From NCBI RefSeq assembly GCF_006716695.1, contig NZ_VFPN01000001.1, positions 248,001-312,000 of the forward strand: 64,000 nucleotides of DNA, written 5' to 3'. Source of the DNA: Klugiella xanthotipulae (GTDB taxonomy: Bacteria; Actinomycetota; Actinomycetes; Actinomycetales; Microbacteriaceae). The translations under genes were made by a program, and so were the position numbers. The notes beneath the pieces are model-generated. The model saw nothing but the letters and a program-made list of their open reading frames with translations, did not search any database and was not told the origin of the DNA. This document shows, one piece after another, positions 1 to 9,000 of this stretch; positions within the stretch are counted from its first letter, which is position 1; each line of letters begins with the position of its first letter.

Positions 1-16
1 CTAGCCTTGACGGAAT

Positions 17-40
17 CGCCCTAACGTCACCGTTAGGGCG
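17..40 (+). terminator. Short perfect hairpin upstream of greA
   Basis: A 10-bp perfect stem (CGCCCTAACG and its complement) with a TCAC loop ends 24 bases before the greA start. No T run follows. It may terminate a gene cut off by the window edge, or it may lie in the greA leader. Confidence 0.35.
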
Positions 41-64
41 CGCGTCGTATGTGAGGAGTTCGCC

Positions 65-556
65 ATGTCGAACGAAGCAACTGAAACCTGGCTGACCCAG
101 GAGGCCTACAACCGTCTCCGAGACGAGCTAGACACCCTGAGCGGATTTGGCCGCGAGGATATCGCCAAGAAGATTGAGCTGGCCCGAGACGAGGGCGACC
201 TTAAGGAAAACGGTGGTTACCACGCAGCAAAGGACGAGCAGGGCAAGATGGAGGCGCGCATCCGCACCCTCACCAACCTGCTCAAGATCGCCACGGTGGG
301 GGACGCTCCCGAAAGCACCGGGGAGGTCGTTGTGGGCACCGTCATTACCGCGACCGTGATGGGTGACGAAGAGACGTTCCTTCTCGGCAACCGCGAAATT
401 GCCGGTAATAGCGATCTCGATGTGTACAGCGAGCAAAGCCCACTGGGTGCGGCGATCCTGGGCCTCAAGGTGGGCGAATCCACCAGCTACGAAGCACCCA
501 ACGGCCGTAGCATCCCGGTGTCTATCGTCAAGGTCGAGACGTACAACGGTCAGTAA
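65..556 (+). CDS. greA: Transcription elongation factor GreA
   Basis: GreA enters the secondary channel of RNA polymerase and stimulates cleavage of backtracked transcripts. The 163-residue protein has the usual family length: an N-terminal coiled coil (about residues 10-80) and a C-terminal globular domain. The coiled-coil tip reads GDLKENGGYHAAKDEQ, with acidic residues D45 and E48 where the family places its Mg-coordinating pair. The start is supported by GAGGAG about 8 bases upstream. The gene stands alone on the plus strand, convergent with ilvA. In many actinobacteria it follows mca and a DUF4307 gene, which would lie outside the window. Confidence 0.95.
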   Translation: MSNEATETWLTQEAYNRLRDELDTLSGFGREDIAKKIELARDEGDLKENGGYHAAKDEQGKMEARIRTLTNLLKIATVGDAPESTGEVVVGTVITATVMGDEETFLLGNREIAGNSDLDVYSEQSPLGAAILGLKVGESTSYEAPNGRSIPVSIVKVETYNGQ

Positions 557-592
557 TGTGGCGTTGGGTGGGGTAGCGACCCGGTACTGGGC

Positions 593-1837
593 TTAGAGCC
601 CCTCCAGCCGGATGCGGTACCCGGCACCACGCAGCCGCTCAACCACCTGGTCACGGTGCTCCGGCCCGCGCGTCTCGATGTGCAGTTCGAGCTCCACCTC
701 ACTGATTTGTAGACCCGAGCCGTGCCGCGTGTGCTGCACCTCGACCACGTTCGCGTTGGCCTCGGACACAATCTCGGCCGTACGGGCAAGCTGCCCGGGA
801 CGGTCCGGTAGCATCACACGCAGTTTGAGGTAGCGGTCGGAGGCCGCGAGGCCGTGACTAATCACGCGCTGCATGAGCATTGGGTCAATGTTTCCGCCAG
901 AGAGAATCGTGGCGGTCGGACCGTTCGCGGGGATCAACCCCGCAAGCATGGCCGCAACGCCCACCGCACCTGCGGGCTCCACCACCAGCTTGGCTCGCTC
1001 CAACAGCACGAGGATACCGCGGGCAATATCGTCGTCGCTGATCGTGACCACCTCATCCACGTACTCACGGATGATCTCAAAGTTGAGGCGGCCCGGTCGG
1101 CTCACCGCGATACCGTCGGCGATTGTGGGGGTAATCGTCACGTCAAGCGGCTTCCCCGCGGCGAGGGAGGGTGGGTAGGCGGCGGCGTTTTCAGCCTGCA
1201 CCCCGATGATTCTCACGCTGCGGCCGTCCGCACGGGCACGCAGCTTAGCAGCAGCAGCCACGCCTGCGATAAGCCCGCCACCGCCAATCGGTACCACGAA
1301 GGTCTCGATCTCAGGTGCCTCGTCAAGCATTTCGAGGGCAAGCGTGCCCTGACCGGCCACCACGTCAAAATGGTCAAATGGCGGGATGAGCACGGCACCC
1401 GTGGCTTCGGCAAACTCAGCAGCAGCCCGGAGCGGCTCCTCAACCGTGTGGCCGCGCAGCACCACCTCAGCCCCATAGTTGCGGGTGGCCTGGAGCTTGG
1501 GCAAAGCAACGCCCAGCGGCATGAAGATCGTGGCCGCGATGCCCAGCTCACGAGCAGCAAATGCCACCCCCTGAGCGTGGTTACCGGCCGAGGCGGCCAC
1601 GACACCGCGGGCCTTCTCCTCGGGTGTCAACTGGGCCATCCGGTTGTAGGCCCCGCGAATCTTGTAGGATCCCGTACGCTGAAGGTTCTCGCACTTGAGA
1701 TAGACCTGGGGGACGCCGATCAATTCAGCCAAATAACGCGAGGTTTCGAGCGGTGTGCTCTGCACCACCCGTGACACCACACCGCGTGCGGTCTGAAAAT
1801 CGGCCAGGGTGGGGTGCGGGTGAGTTGTGGTGGTCAT
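593..1837 (-). CDS. ilvA: Threonine ammonia-lyase with C-terminal ACT domain
   Basis: A PLP enzyme that deaminates threonine to 2-oxobutanoate, the first step of isoleucine synthesis. The PLP lysine is K59 in the RTGSYKIRGAYNRM motif. The SAGNHAQG phosphate/cofactor motif and the glycine-rich PIGGGGLIAGV loop follow in order. A single ACT domain occupies about residues 335-410 and suggests allosteric control by an amino acid. At 414 residues it matches the short single-ACT class rather than the roughly 510-residue two-ACT E. coli IlvA. The ATG overlaps the stop of the upstream AI-2E permease gene by 4 bases, so the two are probably cotranscribed. Confidence 0.93.
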   Translation of the reverse strand: MTTTTHPHPTLADFQTARGVVSRVVQSTPLETSRYLAELIGVPQVYLKCENLQRTGSYKIRGAYNRMAQLTPEEKARGVVAASAGNHAQGVAFAARELGIAATIFMPLGVALPKLQATRNYGAEVVLRGHTVEEPLRAAAEFAEATGAVLIPPFDHFDVVAGQGTLALEMLDEAPEIETFVVPIGGGGLIAGVAAAAKLRARADGRSVRIIGVQAENAAAYPPSLAAGKPLDVTITPTIADGIAVSRPGRLNFEIIREYVDEVVTISDDDIARGILVLLERAKLVVEPAGAVGVAAMLAGLIPANGPTATILSGGNIDPMLMQRVISHGLAASDRYLKLRVMLPDRPGQLARTAEIVSEANANVVEVQHTRHGSGLQISEVELELHIETRGPEHRDQVVERLRGAGYRIRLEGL

Positions 1838-3051
1838 TCGACGGACTTCTCCAAATCGGCGGGGGTGGGGGCTACGGCAGGGGTGGGTCTACCCGCGAGG
1901 CCGGTGGGATGCGAGTGTGCAAGTGGGTCTGGTTTTCCCTTCCACACACCCGAGGTGAGATAGTTCACCATGCTGTTGAGCGCCGCAGCGATCGGCACGG
2001 CAAAAAGCGCCCCAGGGATACCGGCCACGAGTGTTCCGATGCTCACCGCGAGCACGACGCCCAGCGGATGCACCCGCACTGCGCTGCCCATCACGAGCGG
2101 CTGGAGGACGTGACCCTCGACCTGATTCACAAGGATCACGATACCGAGCATGATGAGGGCGTTCACGGGTCCGTTATAAATCAGTGCGACGAAGGCGGCA
2201 ATCGCACCCGTAGTGATCGCCCCGAGGAAGGGCACAAACGACCCCAGGAAAACCATAATCGCGATGGGTATGGCCAGCGGAACCTGAAGGATGCCGGCAC
2301 CGAGACCGATACCCACCGCATCCACAAAGGCCACCAGGATCTGCACACGCACGTACTGCCCAACAGACACCCACCCGGCACGGCCCGCACCGTCGGTCGC
2401 CGCACGGGCGCGGGTGGGCATAAAGCCGACAAACCAGCGCCAGATCCGGGCACCGTCGATCAGGAAGAAGAGAGTGGTGAAGATCGTCAGCAGCAGCCCG
2501 GCCAGCACGTGGGTGAGGGTGCTGGTCACCGAGAGGGCACCGTTGAGGAAGAAGCTGCGATCGGCGTTGAACCCCTCGATGAAATCGTTGATCGTAGTGT
2601 CTACCTGCTTCTTACTGAAGTGGAAGGGATCGCCGCTCAACCAGAGTAGAAACTCGTGATAGGCCTCCTCGGTGCGCTGACCCAGACCACCAAGGCCCTC
2701 TCGGAACTGGGTAATAATGAGGACGAGCAACAGACCAACCCCCGCGATCAAGCTCAGCAGGGTAATCGTAACGGCCAACCACTTGGGAAGTTTCCAAGCG
2801 ATCAAGCGGTTTTGTAAGGGCATCAGCAGGGCCGCAAGCAGGGCCGCAATAACCACGGGGATGACCACAATGCGCAGCGTCACCACAAGCCACAAGAAAC
2901 CGGCCAGGGCGACCACAATGAGGATTAATCGCCACGACCAGGCCGCCGAAATGCGAATGCCAAATGGCACGTAATCCCTGACCTCGGTGGGCGGCGCGGC
3001 GGGAGAACCCTGTGGCTCCGGGGCGTTCTGTGGTGTGTCGTTCTGCGCCAT
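1834..3051 (-). CDS. AI-2E family (PerM/TqsA-like) transporter
   Basis: An integral membrane protein of 405 residues. Several hydrophobic segments are visible between about residues 35 and 375, matching the eight-helix AI-2E/PerM family. A polar loop between the third and fourth segments contains the usual FNADRSFFLNG-like region. The C-terminal half has the family pattern GxGxxxxxVPxAxPxAxxxFLGSFVPFLGA. The tail is Pro/Ala rich. Substrates in this family are diverse (autoinducer-2 export, ions), so no substrate can be assigned. It lies directly upstream of ilvA with an ATGA overlap. Confidence 0.85.
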   Translation of the reverse strand: MAQNDTPQNAPEPQGSPAAPPTEVRDYVPFGIRISAAWSWRLILIVVALAGFLWLVVTLRIVVIPVVIAALLAALLMPLQNRLIAWKLPKWLAVTITLLSLIAGVGLLLVLIITQFREGLGGLGQRTEEAYHEFLLWLSGDPFHFSKKQVDTTINDFIEGFNADRSFFLNGALSVTSTLTHVLAGLLLTIFTTLFFLIDGARIWRWFVGFMPTRARAATDGAGRAGWVSVGQYVRVQILVAFVDAVGIGLGAGILQVPLAIPIAIMVFLGSFVPFLGAITTGAIAAFVALIYNGPVNALIMLGIVILVNQVEGHVLQPLVMGSAVRVHPLGVVLAVSIGTLVAGIPGALFAVPIAAALNSMVNYLTSGVWKGKPDPLAHSHPTGLAGRPTPAVAPTPADLEKSVE

Positions 3052-3139
3052 TGGTTCAGTCTAGTTGTTTCACCCATGCGCGCCAGGGATACGGCAGGCA
3101 GGTGAATCGAGTGTCGGTAGCATCCGCTAACCTGACGCC

Positions 3140-4333
3140 ATGCCAGAGTCACTTTCGCTCGGCCAGGCACGCCGTCTGGCCCTTGGGGCGCAAAACCTAC
3201 ACCGCCCCCAACCCGAACTCACCACCCGTCGCCGCGTGAGGAGCCTTCTCACGGGCCTGGGGGTTATGCAGATCGACTCGGTCAACGTGTTTGAGCGCAG
3301 CCACTATCTGCCCGCCTTCTCCCGACACGGCGGCTACGACACCGGCCTCCTTGATTCCACCCTGTTCACGAGCGGGGAGTACGTGGAGTATTGGGCACAC
3401 GAGGCGGCCTTTATCCACCGTGAACTGTGGCCGATGTTCCGCTGGCGCATGGCGGAGCGTCGAGATGCCGGGGCCGCCACCGGCGGTTGGGCCGCCGAGC
3501 ACGCTGACACAATCGACTGGGTGCGGCGCGAGCTCGCCGAGAGGGGCCCTTCTCTGGTACGGGAGATCGAGGGAGATGTACGGCGCACACGCGGCGAGTG
3601 GTGGGATTGGTCGGAGGTCAAACGCGCGGTGGAGTGCCTATTTGGTTGGGGCGAGGTGACCACGCTCGGGCGGGAGCGCTTCGAGCGCCGCTACGCGCTC
3701 ACCGAGCAGGTACTCTCCCCCGAGATCGTCGGCCGTCGGGTGCCCGAACCGGATGCCCACCGCCACCTGATCGAGACGGGCGCACGGGCGCACGGGGTTG
3801 GCACCCTGCACGACTTCGCCGACTACTTCCGGCAGCCACTCGCGGCCGCCCGCCGCGCCGTGGCTGAGCTCCAGGAGGAAGGCGTGCTCGTCCCCGTCAC
3901 GGTTGAGGGATGGACCACCTCCTCGGGCTCTCCACTGCCCGCGTGGCGACACCGGGATGCCGTCATCCCGCGCTCCGCCGGTGCCAGCGCCCTCCTCTCC
4001 CCCTTCGATCCGGTCGTGTGGTTCCGCCCCCGCATCGAGCGGCTTTTCAACTTCCACTACCGAATTGAGATCTACACGCCCGAGGCCAAGCGCGTGTACG
4101 GCTACTACTCACTACCCGTACTCCTCGGCGACCGGCTCGTGGGTCGGGTCGATCTCAAGAACGACCGGAAAGCCGGCATCCTCCGCGTGCAATCAGCCTG
4201 GCAGGAGGAGGGCGCACCCGCCGACACCGCCGAGCGTGTGTGGCAGCTACTGGAACGCGCGGCCGAGTGGCGCGGCTGCTCCGGAATCACCGTCTCGGGT
4301 CGGGGTAATCTGCCGCTCGCGGAGCATATGTAA
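3140..4333 (+). CDS. AlkZ/YcaQ-like winged-helix DNA glycosylase family protein
   Basis: This 397-residue protein belongs to the HTH_42 winged-helix family that includes E. coli YcaQ and Streptomyces AlkZ, glycosylases that unhook interstrand crosslinks or remove bulky alkyl adducts. Near residues 44-60 it carries MQIDSVNVFERSHYL, the position where the family has its catalytic Q-x-Q or Q-x-D motif; here it is Q-I-D. The C-terminal portion has the expected RIERLFNFHYRIEIYTPEAKRVYGYY-type block (shown only as family resemblance). It is monocistronic and divergent from the permease. Activity is inferred from the family, and the substrate is unknown. Confidence 0.8.
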   Translation: MPESLSLGQARRLALGAQNLHRPQPELTTRRRVRSLLTGLGVMQIDSVNVFERSHYLPAFSRHGGYDTGLLDSTLFTSGEYVEYWAHEAAFIHRELWPMFRWRMAERRDAGAATGGWAAEHADTIDWVRRELAERGPSLVREIEGDVRRTRGEWWDWSEVKRAVECLFGWGEVTTLGRERFERRYALTEQVLSPEIVGRRVPEPDAHRHLIETGARAHGVGTLHDFADYFRQPLAAARRAVAELQEEGVLVPVTVEGWTTSSGSPLPAWRHRDAVIPRSAGASALLSPFDPVVWFRPRIERLFNFHYRIEIYTPEAKRVYGYYSLPVLLGDRLVGRVDLKNDRKAGILRVQSAWQEEGAPADTAERVWQLLERAAEWRGCSGITVSGRGNLPLAEHM

Positions 4334-4378
4334 GTCGAAGCGCGCATCGTTGGAGAGTGCGCCACCCGGCACCGGAGC

Positions 4379-5773
4379 CTAGGAGATCCGTCGCAGCAGG
4401 CGGCGAATGACCGTCTCTTTACCCGCTGTATACGGCGGCATAATCGTGGACCGCAGCGTATCCGGGCTGAGCGGTTTACTGAGCACCGCTTTCTCATGGC
4501 TAAAGGTGAGGAAGGAGCGCTGCCCGTGGTAGGCACCCATGCCGCTGGCACCCACCCCACCGAACGGCAGATCGGGCACCATCAGGTGAGCCATAGGCAC
4601 ACCAAAGGCGAGTGCACCCGAGCTGGTCTCGTCGGTCCAGCGCTGACGGGTACCCCCATCCTCACTGAACACATAAAGCGCAAGAGGCTTATCGCCGGAG
4701 CGCACGTAGCCAATCGCATCGTCCAGGTCTGAGACCGCGATCATGGGGAGAATGGGGCCAAAGATCTCGTGGGCCATCACCTCGGAGTCTCGCGACACAT
4801 CCGTGAGTACCGTGGGCTCGATAAAGAGGTCCTCCACATCCACCCCGCCACCCACCACAGCGGTACCATCGTCGATGAGGGCGGCCAGGCGCTCGGTATG
4901 CCGGGTATTCACAATGCGGCCGTAGTCTGGATTCTTCTGCGCCGCAGTGCCGTAGAGGCTACGCACCGCCTCGGCGAGCAGGGGCGTCAGTCTCTGGATA
5001 ACTGGCTCGGTGGCCAGGAGATAGTCGGGGGCCACACAGGTTTGCCCGGCGTTCACAAACTTGCCCCACGCGATGCGCTGGGCGGCCTGTCGCAGATCGG
5101 TGGTTTCGTCCACGTAAACGGGCGACTTACCGCCGAGCTCCAGGGTCACGGGGGTGAGGTGCTGCGCGGCGGCCGTCATCACGATGCGGCCCACCGTGCC
5201 GTTTCCCGTATAAAAAATGTAGTCAAACTTCTCACTCAGCAGCGCCGTGGTCTCCTCGACGGCTCCCTCAATAACCGTCACCGCGCGGTGATCCAGGTAG
5301 CTGGGGACGATGCGGGCCAGTAGTTCGGAGGTGTGCGGTGCCAGCTCACTCGGCTTAATCACCACGGTATTACCCGCCGAAAGCGCTCCGATCACGGGCG
5401 AAAGCGCCAACATCAACGGGTAGTTCCACGGGGCGATCACGAGCACAACACCATAGGGCTCCGCAACGATGCGAGCCGAGGCGGGTTGGAGCGCGAGCGC
5501 TGTGCGCACCCGAGTGGGACGCATCCACCTGCGCAGTTGGGCACGGGTGTGATCGATCTCGGTCAGCAAAAACCCCAACTCGGTGAGGACCCCCTCAACC
5601 GGCGATTTGCCCAGATCTCGCTGGAGTGCCGTCTCGAAGAGCGCGGTGTTATCACTGAGCATCCGGCTCAGGGCGCTCAACTGGCCGTCCCGCCACTCGT
5701 CGGAACGGGTGAGGCCGCTTGCGAAGTGTTTCCTCAGCTGAGCCACGGCCTCGGGGATGTGCTGTTCCGTCAT
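4379..5773 (-). CDS. NAD(P)-dependent aldehyde dehydrogenase
   Basis: A class 3-like aldehyde dehydrogenase of 464 residues that oxidises aldehydes to acids. The fold signatures are in order: APWNYPLML near residue 120, the general-base glutamate in LELGGKSPVYV, and the catalytic cysteine in NAGQTCVAPDY. The C-terminal PFGGVGASGMGAYHG motif is also typical. I chose the ATG at 5773 because AGGA lies 8 bases upstream; ATGs further upstream (5782, 5809) are poorly supported. It is convergent with the glycosylase-like gene. Fatty-aldehyde or aromatic-aldehyde substrates are possible, but the sequence does not tell. Confidence 0.9.
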   Translation of the reverse strand: MTEQHIPEAVAQLRKHFASGLTRSDEWRDGQLSALSRMLSDNTALFETALQRDLGKSPVEGVLTELGFLLTEIDHTRAQLRRWMRPTRVRTALALQPASARIVAEPYGVVLVIAPWNYPLMLALSPVIGALSAGNTVVIKPSELAPHTSELLARIVPSYLDHRAVTVIEGAVEETTALLSEKFDYIFYTGNGTVGRIVMTAAAQHLTPVTLELGGKSPVYVDETTDLRQAAQRIAWGKFVNAGQTCVAPDYLLATEPVIQRLTPLLAEAVRSLYGTAAQKNPDYGRIVNTRHTERLAALIDDGTAVVGGGVDVEDLFIEPTVLTDVSRDSEVMAHEIFGPILPMIAVSDLDDAIGYVRSGDKPLALYVFSEDGGTRQRWTDETSSGALAFGVPMAHLMVPDLPFGGVGASGMGAYHGQRSFLTFSHEKAVLSKPLSPDTLRSTIMPPYTAGKETVIRRLLRRIS

Positions 5774-5905
5774 AGGGGACATCCTACGCCTCGACCCGCT
5801 CCGTGCCACCGCTGCCGGGCAACCCGCAGCCGAAACCCAGATATTCGCCCCGAGACGAGAACCTCAGGCAGAGGGACCGCCCCGTGTCCGCGGTGAGTGC
5901 GGTCT

Positions 5906-6199
5906 CTAGGCGTGCAGGGCCGGCACAATCAGGTAAATACCGAAAAGCACACACGCAATGCAGAGAGCAAAGCACACATTGGCTCCGACGGTGGCCCAGC
6001 GAGGCCTGCCGAGCTCCTCGATATCGTCAAACTCCTCGTCGCGGGCATCCCCGAGGGGTTCAAAGCTACCGTCCTCGCGGGGTACGCGCGCCGCCGGCAT
6101 GGCCAGGAAGCGGATACCCAGGGAGTACAGGCTGACAACGATGGTTGCAGCCACGAGGGCCGTGCCAAAGACGGTCAAGAACGCAATCCAGTCGATCAC
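5906..6199 (-). CDS. Small two-helix membrane protein downstream of pit
   Basis: A 97-residue protein with hydrophobic segments at about residues 5-32 and 72-95. They flank a charged loop (acidic DARDEEFDDIEELGRP). Its ATG overlaps the stop of the phosphate transporter gene by 4 bases, so it is almost certainly translated from the same mRNA. I do not recognise a characterised family. The tight coupling suggests an accessory or stability role for the Pit transporter, but that is inference only. Confidence 0.7.
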   Translation of the reverse strand: MIDWIAFLTVFGTALVAATIVVSLYSLGIRFLAMPAARVPREDGSFEPLGDARDEEFDDIEELGRPRWATVGANVCFALCIACVLFGIYLIVPALHA

Positions 6200-7521
6200 T
6201 TACTGTCCTCAACTTTCTGCCTGGAAGTGTCGTCCTCCGCGGCGGCTTGGGCCTCAGCCTTGGCCTCGGCTTTGAGCGCCTGCGCTTCAAGCTTGTCGTG
6301 CATCACGGCCGATTGGGCCACGGGTGTCAGCGGGGGAACCGTGCCGGTGTCGGTCGGTACTCGGCGGATTTTACGCTTCCGGATGCGGACAGCGTAGCCC
6401 GACTCGGCCACATCGCTCACGGCGTTATTGGCGCTGATTCGGTTGCGCTTGGACAGCAGGAAGATAACCAGGATGACGCCCACCCCCACAATCGCGTCAA
6501 TCGCGATACCCACGGGGCCCAGATGCGCCACCCACGCGGCAATCGCACCAACGGCCCCCGCGGCGGGTAGGGTCATCACCCAGCCGACGGCGATTCGGCC
6601 CACGGTGCGCCACCGCACGGTGGAGCCACGCCGCCCGAGGCCGGAGCCGATCACGGAGCCCGAAGCAACCTGCGTGGTGGACAGGGCAAACCCGAGGTGG
6701 CTGGAGGCGAGGATCGTGGCAGCCGTGCTCGTCTCGGCGGCGAACCCCTGCGCAGGCTTCACATCGGTGAGGCCCGCACCCAGGGTACGGATAATGCGCC
6801 AGCCGCCCGAATAGGTGCCGAGGGCAATAGCCAGGGCGCACGAGACGATGACCCACAGTTGAGGGCCGGTACCCGCCTCCTGCACATTGGCAGCAACGAG
6901 CGTGAGCGTAATGATACCCATCGTCTTCTGGGCATCATTGGTGCCGTGGGCGAGGGCGACGAGCGAGGAGGAAGCGACCTGAGCGTATCGGAATCGGCCG
7001 CGACCATCCGGCTTGCCGTCGTATCGGCGAGTGATGGAGTACGCAACACGGGTCGCGACGAAGGCTACGATTCCGGCGGTAACCGGGGCGGCCAGGGCAG
7101 GCAGGATCACTTTAGACAGCAATACTCCGCCGTCGATGGCGTTGATTCCCGTACCCACAATGGCGGCACCGATGAGTCCGCCAAAGAGCGCGTGCGAGGA
7201 ACTGGAGGGGAGACCAAGCAACCAGGTCACCATATTCCAGATAATGGCCCCGACGAGACCGGCAAAGATCATCTCGGGTGAGATGAGCACCCCGCCATCA
7301 CCCTCACGGATGATGCCCTGCGAGATGGTCTTGGCCACCTCGGTGGACAGGAACGCGCCCACGAGATTCAGAATGGCTGCCAAGAAGACAGCGGTCTTCG
7401 GCTTCAGCGCACCGGTCGCAATGGGGGTAGCCATCGCGTTCGCGGTGTCGTGAAAACCGTTGGTAAAGTCGAAAAAGAGGGCCAGCGCGATGACTAGCAG
7501 CACGATAAGTGCGAGTTCCAC
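6196..7521 (-). CDS. pit: Low-affinity inorganic phosphate transporter, PiT family
   Basis: A 441-residue membrane carrier for phosphate or metal-phosphate driven by cation symport. The family signature GFHDTANAMATPIATGAL is near residues 22-40. The repeat signature GTNDAQKTMGI lies about residue 195, reflecting the internal duplication of PiT proteins. The C-terminus carries an unusual Ala/Glu/Lys-rich cytoplasmic tail (about residues 400-441). A 9-1-9 palindrome 47 bases upstream of the start (7568-7586) is a likely operator. A small membrane protein is coupled downstream. Confidence 0.93.
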   Translation of the reverse strand: MELALIVLLVIALALFFDFTNGFHDTANAMATPIATGALKPKTAVFLAAILNLVGAFLSTEVAKTISQGIIREGDGGVLISPEMIFAGLVGAIIWNMVTWLLGLPSSSSHALFGGLIGAAIVGTGINAIDGGVLLSKVILPALAAPVTAGIVAFVATRVAYSITRRYDGKPDGRGRFRYAQVASSSLVALAHGTNDAQKTMGIITLTLVAANVQEAGTGPQLWVIVSCALAIALGTYSGGWRIIRTLGAGLTDVKPAQGFAAETSTAATILASSHLGFALSTTQVASGSVIGSGLGRRGSTVRWRTVGRIAVGWVMTLPAAGAVGAIAAWVAHLGPVGIAIDAIVGVGVILVIFLLSKRNRISANNAVSDVAESGYAVRIRKRKIRRVPTDTGTVPPLTPVAQSAVMHDKLEAQALKAEAKAEAQAAAEDDTSRQKVEDSK

Positions 7522-7567
7522 CGAAGTCTTCCTGTCGAGACGTATCTTCCTCGCGCGCGTGAAAGTG

Positions 7568-7586
7568 TTCGATGAAATTCATCGAA
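7568..7586. promoter_or_regulatory. Perfect 19-bp palindrome upstream of pit
   Basis: The sequence TTCGATGAAATTCATCGAA has perfect 9-bp arms around one base. It lies 47 bases upstream of the pit ATG inside a 312-base divergent intergenic region shared with the alcohol dehydrogenase gene. The length and symmetry are typical of a dimeric repressor site. No matching regulator gene is adjacent. Confidence 0.55.
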
Positions 7587-7833
7587 AGTCCCTTAACGCG
7601 AAGCGTGCTGTTAGCGCACACAAACGATGCTTGCAGGGCGCGCCACTCAGGTCAAGTCGAGAACAGATTTCACCCCCTGAGTCACGTCCATTTCATAGCT
7701 GCTACAACGCAACCCTGTTGCAACCTTTTCGCTTCACGTCAAAGCATTTTCCGGCCTATCCTGAGGGCCAACGACGTTAGCATCAGCGTCGGGCAGACCC
7801 TGCCACAATTTTATTCAGCTCAGGAGTACATTC

Positions 7834-8856
7834 ATGTCTGGAACAATGCGGGCCGCTGTGGTTCACGAACTCGGTAAGCCCCTTACGATTGACGAGGTTC
7901 CCATCCCGGAGCCCGGATACGGTCAGGCTCTCGTTAAGGTTGAGACCACGGGTGTGTGCCACACCGATCTGCACGCTGTAATGGGCGACTGGCCGGTCAA
8001 GCCTAAGCAGCCCCTCATCCCCGGTCACGAAGGCTACGGCGAAGTAGTCAAGCTGGGCGAGGGCGTCACCGACCTCGCAGTTGGCGACAAGGTCGGCAAC
8101 GCGTGGCTCTGGTCCGCCTGTGGTGTCTGCCAGTACTGCCGTACCGGCTGGGAGACGCTCTGCGAGAAGCAGCAAAACGGCGGATACTCGGTTGACGGTT
8201 CCTTTGCCGAGTACATGCTCGTTGATACCAAGTACGCCGCCCGCATCCCCGCGGGTGCCGACCCTGTCGAGGTTGCCCCCATTCTCTGTGCGGGTGTCAC
8301 GGTCTACAAGGGTCTCAAGATGACCAACGCTCGCCCCGGCGAGTGGGTTGTCATCTCCGGCATTGGTGGCCTCGGCCACATCGCCGTCCAGTACGCCGTG
8401 GCCATGGGCCTCAACGTGGTCGCCGTCGATGTTGACGACTCCAAGCTAGAGCTGGCCACGAAGCACGGTGCACTGCTCACGGTTAACGCCATGAACGAAG
8501 ACCCCGCCGAGGTTGTCCAGCGCGAGGTGGGCGGCGCTCACGGCGTGCTCGTTACCGCGGTACACCCCAAGGCCTTCGGCCAGGCCCTTGGCGTCGCCCG
8601 CCGCGGTGCGACCATCGTCTTCAACGGTCTGCCCCCGGGAGACTTCCCCGCCAACATCTTCGACATCGTGCTGCGTGCCATCACGATCCGCGGGTCCATC
8701 GTGGGAACCCGTCAGGACATGATCGAGGCGCTTGACTTCTACGCCCGCGGGAAGATTAAGCCCACGGTCGCCACCGAGTCGCTCGACGATATCAACAGCA
8801 TCTTCGACCGTATGACCAAGGGCCAGATTGATGGCCGCATCGTCATGAAGCTCTAA
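7834..8856 (+). CDS. adhP: Zinc-dependent alcohol dehydrogenase, AdhP type
   Basis: A medium-chain dehydrogenase of 340 residues that interconverts primary alcohols and aldehydes with NAD. Catalytic zinc ligands are C42 (GVCHTD) and H65-E66 (GHEGYGE). The structural zinc site is C96, C99, C102 and C110. The Rossmann motif GIGGLGHIAVQYA lies near residue 175. Start context CAGGAGTACATTC gives a good ribosome site. It is monocistronic and divergent from pit. Length and the 'propanol-preferring' sequence pattern place it with AdhP/AdhA enzymes. Confidence 0.93.
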   Translation: MSGTMRAAVVHELGKPLTIDEVPIPEPGYGQALVKVETTGVCHTDLHAVMGDWPVKPKQPLIPGHEGYGEVVKLGEGVTDLAVGDKVGNAWLWSACGVCQYCRTGWETLCEKQQNGGYSVDGSFAEYMLVDTKYAARIPAGADPVEVAPILCAGVTVYKGLKMTNARPGEWVVISGIGGLGHIAVQYAVAMGLNVVAVDVDDSKLELATKHGALLTVNAMNEDPAEVVQREVGGAHGVLVTAVHPKAFGQALGVARRGATIVFNGLPPGDFPANIFDIVLRAITIRGSIVGTRQDMIEALDFYARGKIKPTVATESLDDINSIFDRMTKGQIDGRIVMKL

Positions 8857-8906
8857 CACCCCCGATTTGGTGGGGGCAGCGCTCGCGCCGTCCCCACCAC
8901 CAGATG

Positions 8907-8946
8907 TGCCCCGGATGCTCCCGCCTCTCCTGCGTTCGGGGCATTT
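8907..8946 (+). terminator. Possible terminator after adhP
   Basis: A stem TGCCCCG/CGGGGCA with a 23-base loop is followed by a short T-containing stretch, 50 bases past the adhP stop. It is weak because the loop is long. Confidence 0.35.
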
Positions 8947-9000
8947 CTGTACCCGACGCGTCTGACCCCGGGAGGTAGCACACCACCCGGGCGTCGAGCG

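Noticed and set aside
1753-2649. Long plus-strand frames opposite ilvA and the permease
   Set aside because: These are high-GC shadow frames with His/Arg-rich sequence and no ribosome sites.
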